A stretch of 64,000 bases of DNA, taken from NCBI GenBank assembly GCA_964035545.1, contig OZ037767.1:29121628-29185627 (forward strand), given 5' to 3'. Source of the DNA: Bugula neritina. Its lineage: Eukaryota; Bryozoa; Gymnolaemata; Cheilostomatida; Bugulidae. Shown piece by piece: positions 9,204 through 21,425 of the stretch (positions are counted from its first letter, which is position 1; every line of letters begins with the position of its first letter). The position numbers and the translations under genes were made by a program. The notes beneath the pieces are model-generated. The model ran no database searches, had not been told where the DNA came from, and was given only the letters and a program-made list of their open reading frames with translations.

Positions 9204-12200
9204 ATGGAAAGTACTGAGGATACAGTTTCAGTAGATGTAGCAGTGGAGGAAGAACCTGTAGAAACCTCTCCAGATCCTGTAGAAATCTCTGCTGCTCCTG
9301 TAGAAACCTCTGCTGCTCCTGTAGAGACATCTACTGCTCCTGTAGAAGAAGTGACTGCAGAGACCGAGGTGTCTGTGCCAGCCAGCAATGGCGACACTAA
9401 AGAGTCTGGCGACACTAAAGACACTACACAGGAAGATTCGACTGAAACATCTCACGACACAACACAACCCACTGAAGATGACATAGATGCAATGACACAT
9501 ACAGAGTTTTACACAAAGCTTGTAGAACAGGGTTTCAACAAGGTACAAACATTTAGTTCAAGTACCGTATGCTGAAACTTGTTTGTTGGGTGGTTTTTAC
9601 TTATCAGTTTCAACTTTGCTCGTCTTTAGATCACAGCGTGGAACTGTGAGAAGTTGGCTGAAAAGGGCATTATAAGCGAGAGTGAACTGGATCCTAGAGC
9701 ATTGAACGCACTGAAAGAATTTGACACCACACACATATCAACTGTACTGAATGAGGTGAGAACTATATATGATATGGTAGCAACTTTCACTGGCTATTGC
9801 CTGTATGTAGTGGGATTGTAACTATTGTCTGGTGTGTTTTAGTTTTCAACCAGTGACCTGTCTCATGTTCAGAATAAGTCAGCATATCTCTGTGGCATGC
9901 TAAAGACGTTTAGGCAGCGACTTCAAATGAAAGACTCCAAACCAGGCTCAGCATTAACCACAGTAGGACCAACTAAAGAGCAACTACAGAATATACTGAA
10001 GACGGGCTATACCATGGATATCACAACAGGACAGAGAAAGTACGGAGGGCCTCCGCCAGACTGGGAAGGACCTCCGCCAGGCGCAGGCCACGAGGTGTGT
10101 GCCTAGACAACACTTTAGAGTTGTTTGATTTTGTTTCACTCAAAAAGTTTGTTCTCTAGATTTATACTTAATTGCTTATTCAATATGTGTGTTATTGGCG
10201 AATTACATTTTGCAGGTGTTCATTGGTCGTATTCCTCGCGAGTTATTTGAGGATGTTTTGGTACCCGTATTTGAAAAGGCTGGTAAGATTTGGGACTTCC
10301 GGCTGATGATAGACTCTCTCTCAGGTTATAACAGAGGCTATGCCTTCTGCACCTACTGCACTAAAGATGGCGCGAAGGCAGCCGTCAAAGATGTGAGTGT
10401 ATTCAATTTTACTCGTTGTATTGCAGCACTCCTGTAACTTGAATTGTACGGTTTTCTGAGTGTTATTTAGGTATTTCATGTTTTTTTAGTACATAATTTG
10501 CAATTTCTTTTAATTTAAAGAATATTCAGCTGTGTTTTGTTTTTGTAGTTCAATGACTATGAAATAAAGTCCGGTAAGAAGATAAAGGTGAATATATCGG
10601 TAGCAAATGTGCGATTATTTGCCGGCAATATCCCAAAACAGAAGTCAAAAGAGGAAATCCACGAAGAATTTTCTAAGCTGACAGGTAATTCAGTTGACAG
10701 ATAACAAATTTAACACTTATATGCACAGCCTTACTGTGTTCGGTATATAAACAGTGTCTACCGATTACCGCAGCAGTCTTAAATGAATATCTATATACTT
10801 ACAGAGGGTTTGTCAGAAGTAATTGTATACCAGAACCCAGGAGAAACAAACAGAAAAAACAGAGGGTTTGCCTTTCTGGAGTATGACTCTCACAAGAATG
10901 CGTCGGCAGCGAAAAGGAAGCTGGGAACCGGCCGATGCCGAGTTTGGGGCTGTGATCTGATCATTGATTGGGCAGATCCCCAGGAGGAGCCTTCCGAGGA
11001 CGTTATGGCCACTGTAAGAGGCTGTTTAGTTGTTGTGTTGTCCAATTGTAGAGAATGTTGTATAGGAATAGGAACAGTGTGCCTTGTGTGAATTAATCAA
11101 AGTACAGTTGCAGACAACACCTGGTTGACGAGATGTTTTAGCTGACTGCCTAAAATAATATATAGATATTAATTTATAATTTGCTTGATGACTGGACGCA
11201 TGCTGTATTTTAATATTACATTTACTCAATCTTTTTTTCTTTTCACAAATTCTGATTTCATTTACTAGCTAACCTAAAATTATCTGAAGTTTATAGGAGT
11301 TGACAATATTTTTATACACATTCGTGCTACATTTTGTATGGCACACACCTGTCCATATACCTGTATTACCACACCTGTCCATGTACCTGTATTACCACAC
11401 CTGTCCATGTACCTGTATTACCACACCTGTCTGCTGCAGGTAAAAGTACTGTATGTGAGAGGTTTACTGCCAGACGTAACTGAAGAGAACATTAAAGAGA
11501 AGTTTGAACCTTATGGCAAACTGGATAGAGTGAGGAAACTCAAGGATTACGCTTTTGTGCACTTTGCTGAAAGAGAGGAAGCTATGCAGGTCAGCCTAGC
11601 CTGTGCTCTAATCTTTACTCAGAACCACTCTGGTATAAAATATAATACACTTGATGTAGACAGTATGAAACTAATGAAAGTATTTATTGTACTGGAGAAG
11701 TGTGAAACACCCAAATCCAAATAAATCTCCAACATCTATGCTACAAAGTCGGAGAGATGGAAAAATTCACAGTGTTAAGAAATCATTACTGTAACAATCT
11801 AGCGTAGCTGTTACTTTTCTGCTGCTTTACTCCCTGGCATGTCCGGGAGTTGCCCCTCTTATTGCTTGTTTTGTTGTTTCTCTGAAAAGTGAAGTCTAAT
11901 AAGGGAAAACACTATTGGATATTTTTATTATAGTCATAGAATGCTAAACCCAATCTGATATTCATGACGTGTTTTAGACTCGGAGATTTTGGTATTTGCT
12001 GTGATTGATGTGATGTATTTGTGTATTTCAGGCTTTGAATGACTTGAACAATCAGAAACTTGGCAACTCTGTCATGGAGATTTCCCTGGCGAAGCCCCAG
12101 GACAAGAGTAAAGACAAGAGAAGACAACAGCATATGATGCCTGGACCATTTCGAGGCGGACCACCTATGCGTGGCGGGTGAGTGTAATCTCCATGTAATA

Positions 12201-13508
12201 CTGTATTATTGTAATTGTATTGTCCCTATAATACTGTATTGTTGTAGTTGCAATGTATGTATAATACGGTATTATTGTAGTTGTAATGTATGTATAATAC
12301 GGTATTATTGTAGTTGTAACGTATGTATAATACGGTATTGTAGTTGTAATGTGTGTATAATACGATATTATTGTGTTAATATTGTCTTATCCCATGTTGC
12401 TGTAGGTTCCCGAGAGGTGGCGGGTTCATGGGAGGTAGAAGAGGGTTCGATGATGGGTACGGAGGACCTGGAGGCAGAGGTGACTGCATATTCTCTCTGT
12501 ATCTTCTCTCTACTTTGTATCCTCTCTCTACCCTGTGTTTTTTCTCTACTCTGTTTTCTCTACTCTGTATTCTCTCTCTACTCTGTATTCTCTACTCTGT
12601 TTTCTCTACTCTGTTTTCTCTACTCTGTATTCTCTCTCTACTCTGTATTCTCTCTCTACTCTGTATTCTCTCTCTATTCTGTATTCTCTCTCTACTCTGT
12701 ATTCTCTCTCTACTCTGTATTCTCTCTCTACTCTGTATTCTCTACTCTGTATTCTCTCTCTACTTTGTATTCTCTCTACTCTGTATTCTCTCTACTCTGT
12801 ATTCTCTACTCTGTTTTCTCTCCCTACTCTGTATTCTCTCTTAATTGACAGTTTTCTTTTCAGCGCATTGTTTAGGGCTGCTAGTAGGAATATATCTGTA
12901 CGCCAAGTGTAATCATGTTTTAGCTTTAGTTCTTCCTTTATAGACTGGGGATTTGGAGGACCTTATGATGACTGGGGTTATGGCGGCCGAGGCGGACCCT
13001 ATGGAGGACCCTTTGGTTATGGGCCACCCCCAGGCCCACCCATGCCGATGCGAGGCGGCAGAGGTGTAAGTTCCACATGCTATGATTTGAGGAAAAAATG
13101 TAGCTAAATGTTGTATCACATGATGAGGCAGGCAGTATTTTTCCTGTCTGTCAGCCTTCCAAGTGTGAGATGAGTCACATTACATTCATTATAATGTATT
13201 ACTTGTACGGTTAGTGTGAGATTTCCTCCATTGTATTATATTGCTTCATTGTGTGGCAGATAACATGGGTTGGTTGTTGACAGGCCTGGAGAGGAGGTGG
13301 CATGGGTCGTGGTATGCCGAGAGGTGGACGTGGGGCTCCTAGAGGGGCTCCCCGCGGTGGTGGATTCAAGCGACCTTTGCCCGGTGGGGGCGCTGATGGT
13401 AGTAACAAGAAGCCGAGGCAGCTGATGGACGGCCAGGGCCCGGGCTGGAGTCATCCCATAGCCCAGAAACCTCTGGGTGGCGGGGAGTTCTACCAAGATT
13501 CATTTTAA
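9204..13508 (+). CDS. SYNCRIP: SYNCRIP / hnRNP Q-R RNA-binding protein
   Basis: Eleven coding exons with consistent phase: 9204-9542, 9630-9755, 9843-10094, 10216-10392, 10549-10684, 10805-11013, 11440-11589, 12032-12177, 12406-12479, 12944-13065, 13284-13508 (TAA). A splice acceptor at 9189 puts a 5' UTR intron before the ATG. Domains: acidic N-terminus with PVETSAA repeats; the hnRNP Q N-terminal helical unit ([15 protein letters not shown] through [12 protein letters not shown]); RRM1 ([13 protein letters not shown]...RGYAFCTY); RRM2 (LFAGNIPKQ...[12 protein letters not shown]); RRM3 ([11 protein letters not shown]...YAFVHF); then an RGG/GYGG-rich tail. The order and the [16 protein letters not shown] signature are diagnostic of the SYNCRIP/HNRNPR family, which binds mRNA in splicing, localisation and stability control. 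The GTAAGT donor at 13066 is chosen because it keeps the frame. Whether SYNCRIP or HNRNPR is meaningless in an invertebrate with one copy. Confidence 0.95.
9255..9350 (+). repeat. 21-bp coding minisatellite in SYNCRIP exon 2 (first coding exon)
   Basis: Four and a half copies of a 21-bp unit beginning CCTGTAGAAA, encoding [28 protein letters not shown] and PVEE. It lies in the acidic N-terminal region, outside the RRMs. Confidence 0.85.
11344..11432 (+). repeat. 26-bp tandem repeat abutting the splice acceptor of SYNCRIP RRM3 exon
   Basis: About 3.4 copies of a unit starting cacacctgtccatgtacctg. The last partial copy runs into ctgctgcag, the acceptor of the exon at 11440, so the array supplies the pyrimidine-rich intron end. 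Confidence 0.88.
12186..12375 (+). repeat. tandem repeat in SYNCRIP intron (about 33-36 bp unit)
   Basis: About five diverged copies of a unit containing attgtagttgtaatgtatg and ataatacggt. It starts about 8 bp after the donor at 12178 and fills the intron. Confidence 0.85.
12490..12842 (+). repeat. pyrimidine-rich minisatellite (tctctactctgtat)n in SYNCRIP intron
   Basis: About 350 bp of units related to tctctactctgtattc, pyrimidine-rich on the coding strand, between exons 12406-12479 and 12944-13065. It creates long artificial ORFs in several frames (LYSLST-type translations), which I reject as genes. Confidence 0.95.
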
Positions 13509-15388
13509 ATGTGTTGGGGCTGTAAATTACTCCTCTAGTCTCCCCGATTTTGATTTGCCTCATTATAAACCAGTGTCCTTCATTTGTACAAATTAATTTC
13601 TCTTTTATACTAGCAAATTTTTCATTACTGTTTGTGGCCAATCACAGAATGTCGTGAGTTTAGTAATTATGACTTGAAGAGGAAATCTAACCGGGCTCTC
13701 TCTCTCTCACATATCTGGTTGGGTGTCACTTCCATTCACAACGATGAAAGCACTCTGTAAATTACTTTAACATCAAACCCAAAGTTCCTGGAACTTGTTG
13801 ACATTTGGACTCTTCCCTGCCATATGGATTTGAATTGGCATTCAAAATTCACCTGAGTTCACAGTAAATACGAGATGTAGCTGAATGTAGTCAAGCCAAG
13901 TCATTGCGTTATGATATTTTGATCATAGAGACGGAATTATCTTCATTTATCTTCACAACTGAAACATTCATTTCCATTTGTTTTGATAAAATAATTTTAT
14001 CTGTAAATAATTAACCTGCGTGCCACTTATTATATATTGAGCTTGTAAAACTATGTTTATAGTCTAAATTGTGATAACAATGTAATGAAGATTTAAATAT
14101 TACTCAATTAGTAGGCTTATCAAAATATAAATATTGTTCCTCATATTATGAACCAAATTCTCTTACATTTTAAAATTGTTGGCAAGACTTCACAGCTATT
14201 ATTAATTTACAATTTAAAACAAAATTTATAAATTGCAACTGACATTTGCATTAAGACTGAGAGCCCCCCATATCATTGGTTAGCTGAAATTAAGTGTAGT
14301 GTCCCCCTTTATAAGGTAAGTATTTTATTATAATTTACTGTTGAAACATAATATGCGCTTCACCACGTAATATCTATAATGACAAGCAAGAGCCAATGCT
14401 TTATAATTGAAAATTAACTGCAAATGCACTTGATTGAGAGCATTATAAATGCTTATTGATATAAGCTGAACTAAATGGAGATGAGTACCTTCGCATGAGG
14501 CTTGTTATGCATTAATATTGCAGTTTCTACTCTTGCACATTATTAAATGGATCTCTTAATGTTGTTGATTACCTTACAGGTACATGGTTTGGAAGATTTG
14601 ATCAAACTAGAACAGTTCTAGTAGTACTGAAGTAGTATTAGCAATTTAATTTAATGCTGCTATCAGTTGAGTTTTGTTACAAATTATCTAATCTAAACAG
14701 ACTTGGTGATTTATCACATAATTTCTACAGTTCCTTTATCAGCAGGTTACAGCAAAATATTTCAAGTTTAATATGTTACATCATGGTTCAATCATTTAGA
14801 GATTTGAAAGTAAAATTGATTTAGTGTCTCATATACATTTATTTATAAGTATGAAGCAGTTACATGATTGTTGTATGACCTGAAATACATCAGCTGAAAG
14901 TGGATATAAAATGTAACAAAAATAAATGTGAGCTATTTTAAAAATATCTAAGCCTTAAGAATATTCACGATGAATTGACTAGAAAAGTGTAAACAAAACA
15001 TTACTCAAAATTCGAAGTCAAATGGGTGTTGAAAAAGCTAGAAATTATAGAACAAAAATAATGTAGTATAATACCTTTAAACTGGACAATACACACACAC
15101 TGGATTGTAATAAATGATTATGCTGAGAAAAATAAGTTGAAATTAACGCAAACAATTATTGATGTTTTTATGCCAAAAGTTACCTATCAGTACCTGAGTG
15201 AATACTTTGGCAGCGATACTGTATAGCAAAATAATAATTATTCGTTCATTATATGTTGAAATTATGGAGATACAGACCTGCAGTTTGTTTCCAACAGCTT
15301 AATAAAAATCTCAATTGGCTAGTTGTTGAGTGCACTTCGTAAATTCTAATCACAAATATGTATTTACATTTACAATTAATTTGGTAAA
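13509..15388. other. SYNCRIP 3' UTR/downstream and Rab39 downstream region
   Basis: AT-rich with no credible coding exon. It separates two convergent genes: SYNCRIP (+), stop at 13508, and the Rab39-type gene (-), stop at 15389. A long SYNCRIP 3' UTR probably occupies part of it. Confidence 0.5.
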
Positions 15389-18300
15389 TTAACTGCAACA
15401 GCCAGAATCAGTTTTATGTCTCTCAGTAATTTGAAAGTTATCTCTGGGTACTTCTGAACCGTAACCTTTCTTGATTCCATCCCAACCGTCAATAAGTTTT
15501 AGTCTGCCATCAGCTAGCATTCCATATATTTGTTTAGCCAAAGTCGTGAAAGCTGTTTGTACATTGTCCCCTGTAACTGAAAAGTTGATGCAACAATGTA
15601 AAAGCAACTTAAAGTGAGTGTAACTTCCTGGTACAATCAATGAATGTTATGGACCAAGAGCTGTGGATCTGCTAATTTGTTGCTTCTACTGCTTGTGGGA
15701 GAGAAATCACTGGGCCAATGCTAGCTAATAGTTTCCAACAACAAACAGGTGGTGTGTAGGCCTGTTGGGATGGCAAGATTCTAAAATTGTGGCAGAGAGA
15801 AAAAGCTGAGAAAAATTTTAATAAATCTTATAAAAGGCAAAAAATTAACAACAGATATAAGGCCAACAGTCTTAATGGACTAGATGGATGTTTTTAAAAT
15901 AAATTGTAACGCTACTAAAATCTTTTAAGCTTGAAGCATATAGCCCACAGCATAAAATGTAATTGGTTTATTACTATAGTGTGATTATTAGTAACTCATG
16001 CCTGCATAGATAGAGACTAAGAAACTTCTGAATAAACAGATATTACCCAAGATGTATGTAACTTGTAACTGTCATATTGAGTAAGATGTTTCGATTTACA
16101 CTAAAACTGGATCTAATAGTGGTTTTCAATTACCTGCAGATGTTTCTAAGAAGCTCAACCCATTCGCACTAGCAAACCTCTCTCCATCTGCCTCTGTGAT
16201 CACTCTTTCATGCGTCATGTCAGACTTGTGGCCTATTACCATGAAGACTGCTCTGCCTGGATCTATATACTAAGGGCAGAAATATTGATCCATCATAGAT
16301 AATTTATATATGAATTACAATACATAATAAAATTACAACCATCTAACTAAATTTATAGGCAAGTAAAATTGTAGGCTGCGCATAACATATTTGGCAGATC
16401 TTCAGCCTAGCCTAAATAGTTGGCATTTCTTAAAATGCTAAAAACTTATGCCAGACTACTATTTTATTCCTAATATCCCAATAATTTGCATAGACAAATT
16501 GATCTGAAATTCTGCTTTGCTACTTAGTAATAATGTTTTCTGAATAGATATACCTAGTCTATTAAGCAACTTCCATGAAAAATTTACTCTAAAGAAATTT
16601 AAATAGAAACTCCATTTTATAATGCATGTAATCAATTTAAAATGAATAAATGCATCATCTGTTCCAGTATTACCAGCAACTCTGCAAGTCTAACTTTTTC
16701 CTATATGTTAAATTGATGACTGACCAACACTTTGCAAACATCCATGAATTTTATTGGCAATTTGAGAGTAGTTGAAGGTGTTAAATCTCAAAATAAATAA
16801 TGATTAAAAAAAAAATTCTAACAGTCAATAAAGCTAATACAAACTTACCTTTAGTGCTTCATTTAGCCAGTTTAACATGTCTTCAAAAGATTCCCTGCTG
16901 GTTATATCATAAACCATGAGAACGCCAACTGAATTTCTGTAGTATGTTCGAGTTATAGACCTACAGCAAGATTAAACTTTTGGTCATTTGATGAACTTTT
17001 GTAATGCTATCTAAATATTTGAATTTTTTTCTCATTAAGTTATTGACTTCACAGATAATTATCTATTCCCTCTTCCTGCAAATCTTTGTAAAGGGTAAAT
17101 TAAAGTCCTGCAGTACAGTCTCTGGTCACGCTTAAATTTTGCAATAATCTCATAGTTAATAAAAGGTATGTGCAGTGGTAAAAATTGGTAGAAATTTCAC
17201 TGGGAAAATTACATCGAATTTGTTTATTTTTTAACGAATTACTAATTAAAGTCAACAAATATTGAGTAAGATAAGATAAGAGCTAATGAGTTGAATAACT
17301 GTATAAGCACCCTCTGAAGGATGGTACAAATGTTACCCTATTATTCAAATCAAAAACTGCTAACAAGATGTAGCACTTTGAACCCAGCTATCATGGCAGT
17401 GAACTTTTTAGCATCGGCAAGCTTGAGAGGGTGAAAGTGTTGTCAACAGCAACACTTTATTAGATAATTTTTTCTAAAAAAAGCTATGGGGGGGGGAATA
17501 AACCACTTGACAATAAACCACTTTAATATTAAAGTACTGAGTATTTATTGTCTTTTCCAGACTAAAAACAGCTTTAATCAATTGTAAACCTTTGTTTTTA
17601 AGGTCTCACCCAGTCAGTTTTATTATTGGCATCTGTCAGCATACATCAACAACATTATATATTATATAAGTCCTGTACATTCAAGAAATTTTTAATTTTA
17701 GGTATTTATACTTGTTCATAGACCATGAATATCATGTAATTACTGCTTTTAATGAATCACCACTGTGATTTAAAATACAACTTTCCAGACTAGAGTAATT
17801 GTTAGACTTACTGTGAGTGTATAACTATAAGTATAGGTCTTAACAAATACATTAACTATATACATAATCACAACTAATACAATGGCAGTATTATTAATGG
17901 TAATCATTATTTTTATCAAACTAATATTTACACTATTACTAATAGTTATTAGCTCAAATATAATTCAAACTTTCAGCCATAGTATAACAAATAAAACATG
18001 AATAAACACAATATGAACTTAAACAATAATATTAATATTACTATTAGGGTAGGTATGACTATTACTACTAGTATTTAACTATTTTCATTTGACTTACTAT
18101 TACTATTAGACATTAGCAGTGAGTCAGTATTAGCACTATTAGAACTATGTCTATTATAATTACCAATTAGTATTACTATTAGTATAAGTATTATCATTCT
18201 ATCAGTCAAATACTATTTGTATTACTATTAGTAAACAACAAGTAATAGTATTATAATCACTATAATACTGACTCTGACTAGGACTATCTCTATGAGTATG

Positions 18301-18848
18301 AGTAATTTAGTGTGAGTATCAGTACGCGTACGTAACTATCAGTATCACTAAGTATGTCTATGATCAACCTATCAAAACTTTAACGGCAAGATTAGGTATA
18401 ACATTAACTATTACATTACATTACATTAGAACTATAAGTACAACATCAACTCTAACCTTATATAGTTAGAATTAGACGTATTACAATTAGTACTACTACT
18501 AAGTATCATTATCTATTAAGTATTAATATTTCCAATAGTAATGACTAGTTCATCATCATCATGATCATTTAATTTTATATTAAATTCAACATTTCAAATT
18601 CAATATGAATATCTAGTTTCTAACCTAAACCTTTCTTGCCCAGCTGTATCCCACATTTGAAGCTTTACTCTTACTCCTGGAGATATCTCAACAACTTTAG
18701 CAAAAAAGTCTACACCTACTGTCGCTTCACTAACAGCAGGACACCTTCCTTCTGTGAAATATTTCAATAAGCTTGACTTTCCTACCATGGTGTTACCAAT
18801 CAATATTATTCTAAATTGATATGCGAAAGCTGGATCAACAGCATCCAT
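15389..18848 (-). CDS. RAB39: Rab39-type small GTPase
   Basis: Four exons on the minus strand: 18848-18625, 16960-16849, 16269-16134, 15570-15389; together 217 codons plus stop, the usual Rab39 length. Motifs: P-loop GNTMVGKSS, switch region TVGVDFF with the conserved Thr, WDTAGQERF (G3), GHKSDM in place of NKxD (the GHKxD form is typical of Rab39), ETSA (G5), and a C-terminal CCS for geranylgeranylation. YQFRIILIG near the N-terminus and DGWDGIKKG near the C-terminus also match Rab39. The family acts in endosome/lysosome and autophagy traffic. Start ATG at 18848 gives the canonical N-terminus. Intron 1 (1.66 kb) contains a long ACT/AGT-rich island. The gene lies 687 bp downstream of LSM2 on the same strand; spacing does not suggest co-transcription. 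Confidence 0.93.
17800..18560. repeat. ACT/AGT-rich low-complexity island in Rab39 intron 1
   Basis: About 760 bp dominated by words such as tactattag, agtattact, actattacta and attagtatta, with no clean period but strong trinucleotide bias. Similar islands occur at about 8620, 21740, 40190, 47830 and 59130. Confidence 0.75.
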
Positions 18849-19535
18849 GGTATCACTTGAACACAGAAAATTAGAAAACTGTTACATCACCAATGACAAT
18901 CACAATGAAAATACAAGTTTTAAGCCAGGAAAAGTTCAATCTAAATCTGCAATAGACTGGTCATATTGGAAATTTCTTGAAAACGAAACTTCAAACTGAT
19001 GTCTGACAACTGCTTCATATGTTATCGTATGAAAACTAGTAAATGTTCGGTAAGGTTATTCACAGGACTAGGCATCAATTATGGGAAGGCAACTCTGTGG
19101 TTTCCCTCATAATATTTCACTAAGTATGTTTGCAGCAAATCTAACTGCCTTAATCTTCCTAATCTACTTATTTGAGGCAATACTAACGAGTTAACAAATA
19201 AAAGAAATATTGCTTTCATGAATATTTCTACACAGACTAAAAAAAAGGCAAATTTAGAGGAACAATAGATCAACAGCTAGCATAACACCAACTCAAATTG
19301 AGACTGTTGCTAAATGAGCTAAGCAATATGAATTTATATGCCCCTGCATTTTACCAATTAACTTTTATTGCTAAGTTACCAAATTCTGTCAGTGTATTTA
19401 CAAAAATATTTACATTAGTTGATAAAAAAGCCAAGGTAGTATCTCAAAAAGTTAGAATCTACATTTAATCCTACTACAATTTAGATGAAAGTTATTAATA
19501 TTTTGAATAAAGTAGTGGGAATCCAACAGCTGTCT
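18849..19535. other. spacer between LSM2 stop and Rab39 start
   Basis: Holds the 3' UTR of LSM2 and the upstream region of the Rab39-type gene, both on the minus strand. I see no further exon. Confidence 0.5.
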
Positions 19536-20713
19536 CTACTTCTTCTTGTTTTGCGAAGCTTCCTTACGCGCAGTATCCTGAAGAAGCTGAGTGTCACACT
19601 CATCTGCAGGAAGTTGAATATATCTAACCACTGAGCCTCTGATGAAACAGTTCTTTACTGACAGCTGCACAAGTAAAATAACAGCTCAATTTACAAACAA
19701 CTTTGTTACATGTGCATTTAGCAAAATATACACAAAATATTCAAAATAAAATATTCAATTTATTTATGATAACGCTCAGCAAATGATAGTTAAGCACCAC
19801 TCTCTGCATTACCAATGATTCGAGCAATAAACTAAATGTATATGTACTTCACATACCATATGAGGGTATCTGTCAGGGTCTGTCACAGATATGTCAGTTA
19901 GCTTGATGTTCAGGAACTGGTCAACAGAATGCAATGTGCCGTGGATACTAAAACAGGTTATAACTTAAAGCAGTGGGAACACAACTCTGAAAAAAATTCT
20001 TTTCACGTCTCATCTCTTGGTAAAGAGATAAATTATTTATTATAGCCTAGAATTTAATCATTCCAAACACAAGAACACTAGTCTATCAGCTTTACAAAAA
20101 AAGTAAAAAAAATATGTTGTCCACAAGGAGAAATAAAAAATGTGTACACATAATATATATCAAAGTACATATATTGCACAAAACATGTATAATAAATGCT
20201 GAAATTTTTTACCTTAGGTCATTCTTCAGTTCTACAACAACGTCTTTACCAACCAAAGATTTGAAGAAAGAATAGAAAAGCTACAATAAAAAACAAAATA
20301 AAGCAATATTAGTGAAAATAATCGGCCTCTAGCAGAAATTAAATTCAATTTAAATGTTAGTCACACCAAGAAGTGACTTCACCAGGATTGCAATTGATTA
20401 ATCAGTATCACACTGATGAAGAAAAAACTGAAGTCATGACTCATGGATCTGTCTTGAGTGGCATACTTTTAGCCATCACTGTCATTAAGCTCACAGTAAG
20501 AATAAGAGCAGGTATATATTAATATTGACAATAAAATGAAATGTAGCAAATATTAATTATAGCTAAACTTAGGATTACTCTTAGTCTTAGCCTTGCCCAT
20601 TGGTCTAGCTAGCTTTAGGTTTAACTTTAAGTAAAAGTTGCCTTTAATCTAATTATGTGAAAACTCAATGCCAGAGTAACAGTGGGTGATACACTTATAG
20701 TTAGCCTTACCAT
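19536..20713 (-). CDS. LSM2: LSM2, U6 snRNA-associated Sm-like protein
   Basis: Exons on the minus strand: 20280-20213, 19947-19857, 19664-19536, phases consistent. They encode LFYSFFKSLVGKDVVVELKN, then IHGTLHSVDQFLNIKLTDIS, then LSVKNCFIRGSVVRYIQLP and a Lys-rich end. This is an almost residue-by-residue match to LSM2 over its 95-residue length (Sm1 and Sm2 motifs). Only the initiator Met is missing from these exons; the best candidate is ATG at 20713-20711 directly followed by a GTAAGG donor in phase, giving a one-codon coding exon. LSM2 is part of the Lsm1-7 ring (cytoplasmic mRNA decay) and the Lsm2-8 ring (nuclear U6 snRNP). It is head-to-head with PSMB1. Confidence 0.95.
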
Positions 20714-21425
20714 TGTAGATGATGAATGCTCAGATTGAAGTTATACTTATACTTAGAGATGATCAGCTATCAATATCAGTCGCAAATCCAACTTCAACAG
20801 GATGAGGATGAACTTTAATTTAAGCAAGTCAGAAGTGAGACGATAGCAACAATGAAAAAGTAAAGCTGCTAAAATAAAAGTTCAGGTTGATGTTGAGAGC
20901 TAACAATGGTCAATTGCAATGACAATGTGAAACTCAAAGTGAATCCGAGAGTTGAACTTTAACTTGAAGTCTTGAACTTGATACCAGAAAGATGATAATG
21001 TATATGACTGACTATCCTTTTGTCAAAACAAGGAAAGACAGTATATGGCTAGAAATAAAACAAGTTGAGTTATACTGATAGGCGATAGCTACTAAACAGA
21101 TCTTTAGTCTGAACTCTGAAGGAACGCCACTCAAAGTCACCTTTGCTCAGTTTGAAATACTGTGGTGTGGTGGGAAACGACTATCAAAGTAAAAAAATTC
21201 AGAAAATGGTCAAAACTTGACTCTTTGTGGCTAAAGTGATAACTCAATGCTTTTCGTACGACAAATAATTTCCTACGATTTGTTGGAAGGTAACACTGGT
21301 TTTAATTCGAGTTTCTCTAAAGTTCCGAGAAGGAGTTTCGCTTTCCCAATTTAGTTCAATTTCTTCTATTCATTAAACGTTTGTCGTGCGACTTTAAACT
21401 TGAAAAATTGTAGTTATATATTACG
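20714..21425. promoter_or_regulatory. shared upstream region of LSM2 (-) and PSMB1 (+)
   Basis: 712 bp between the proposed LSM2 start and the PSMB1 ATG, so a bidirectional promoter is likely by position. No TATA box or named site can be assigned with confidence. The extent depends on the tentative LSM2 first exon. Confidence 0.4.

Noticed and set aside
9173-9548. Minus-strand ORFs across the first SYNCRIP coding exon
   Set aside because: Shadows of the 21-bp repeat on the opposite strand.
12171-12912. Three long overlapping plus-strand ORFs rich in Leu, Tyr and Ser
   Set aside because: They are translations of the tctctactctgtat array in a SYNCRIP intron; repeat length keeps frames open.
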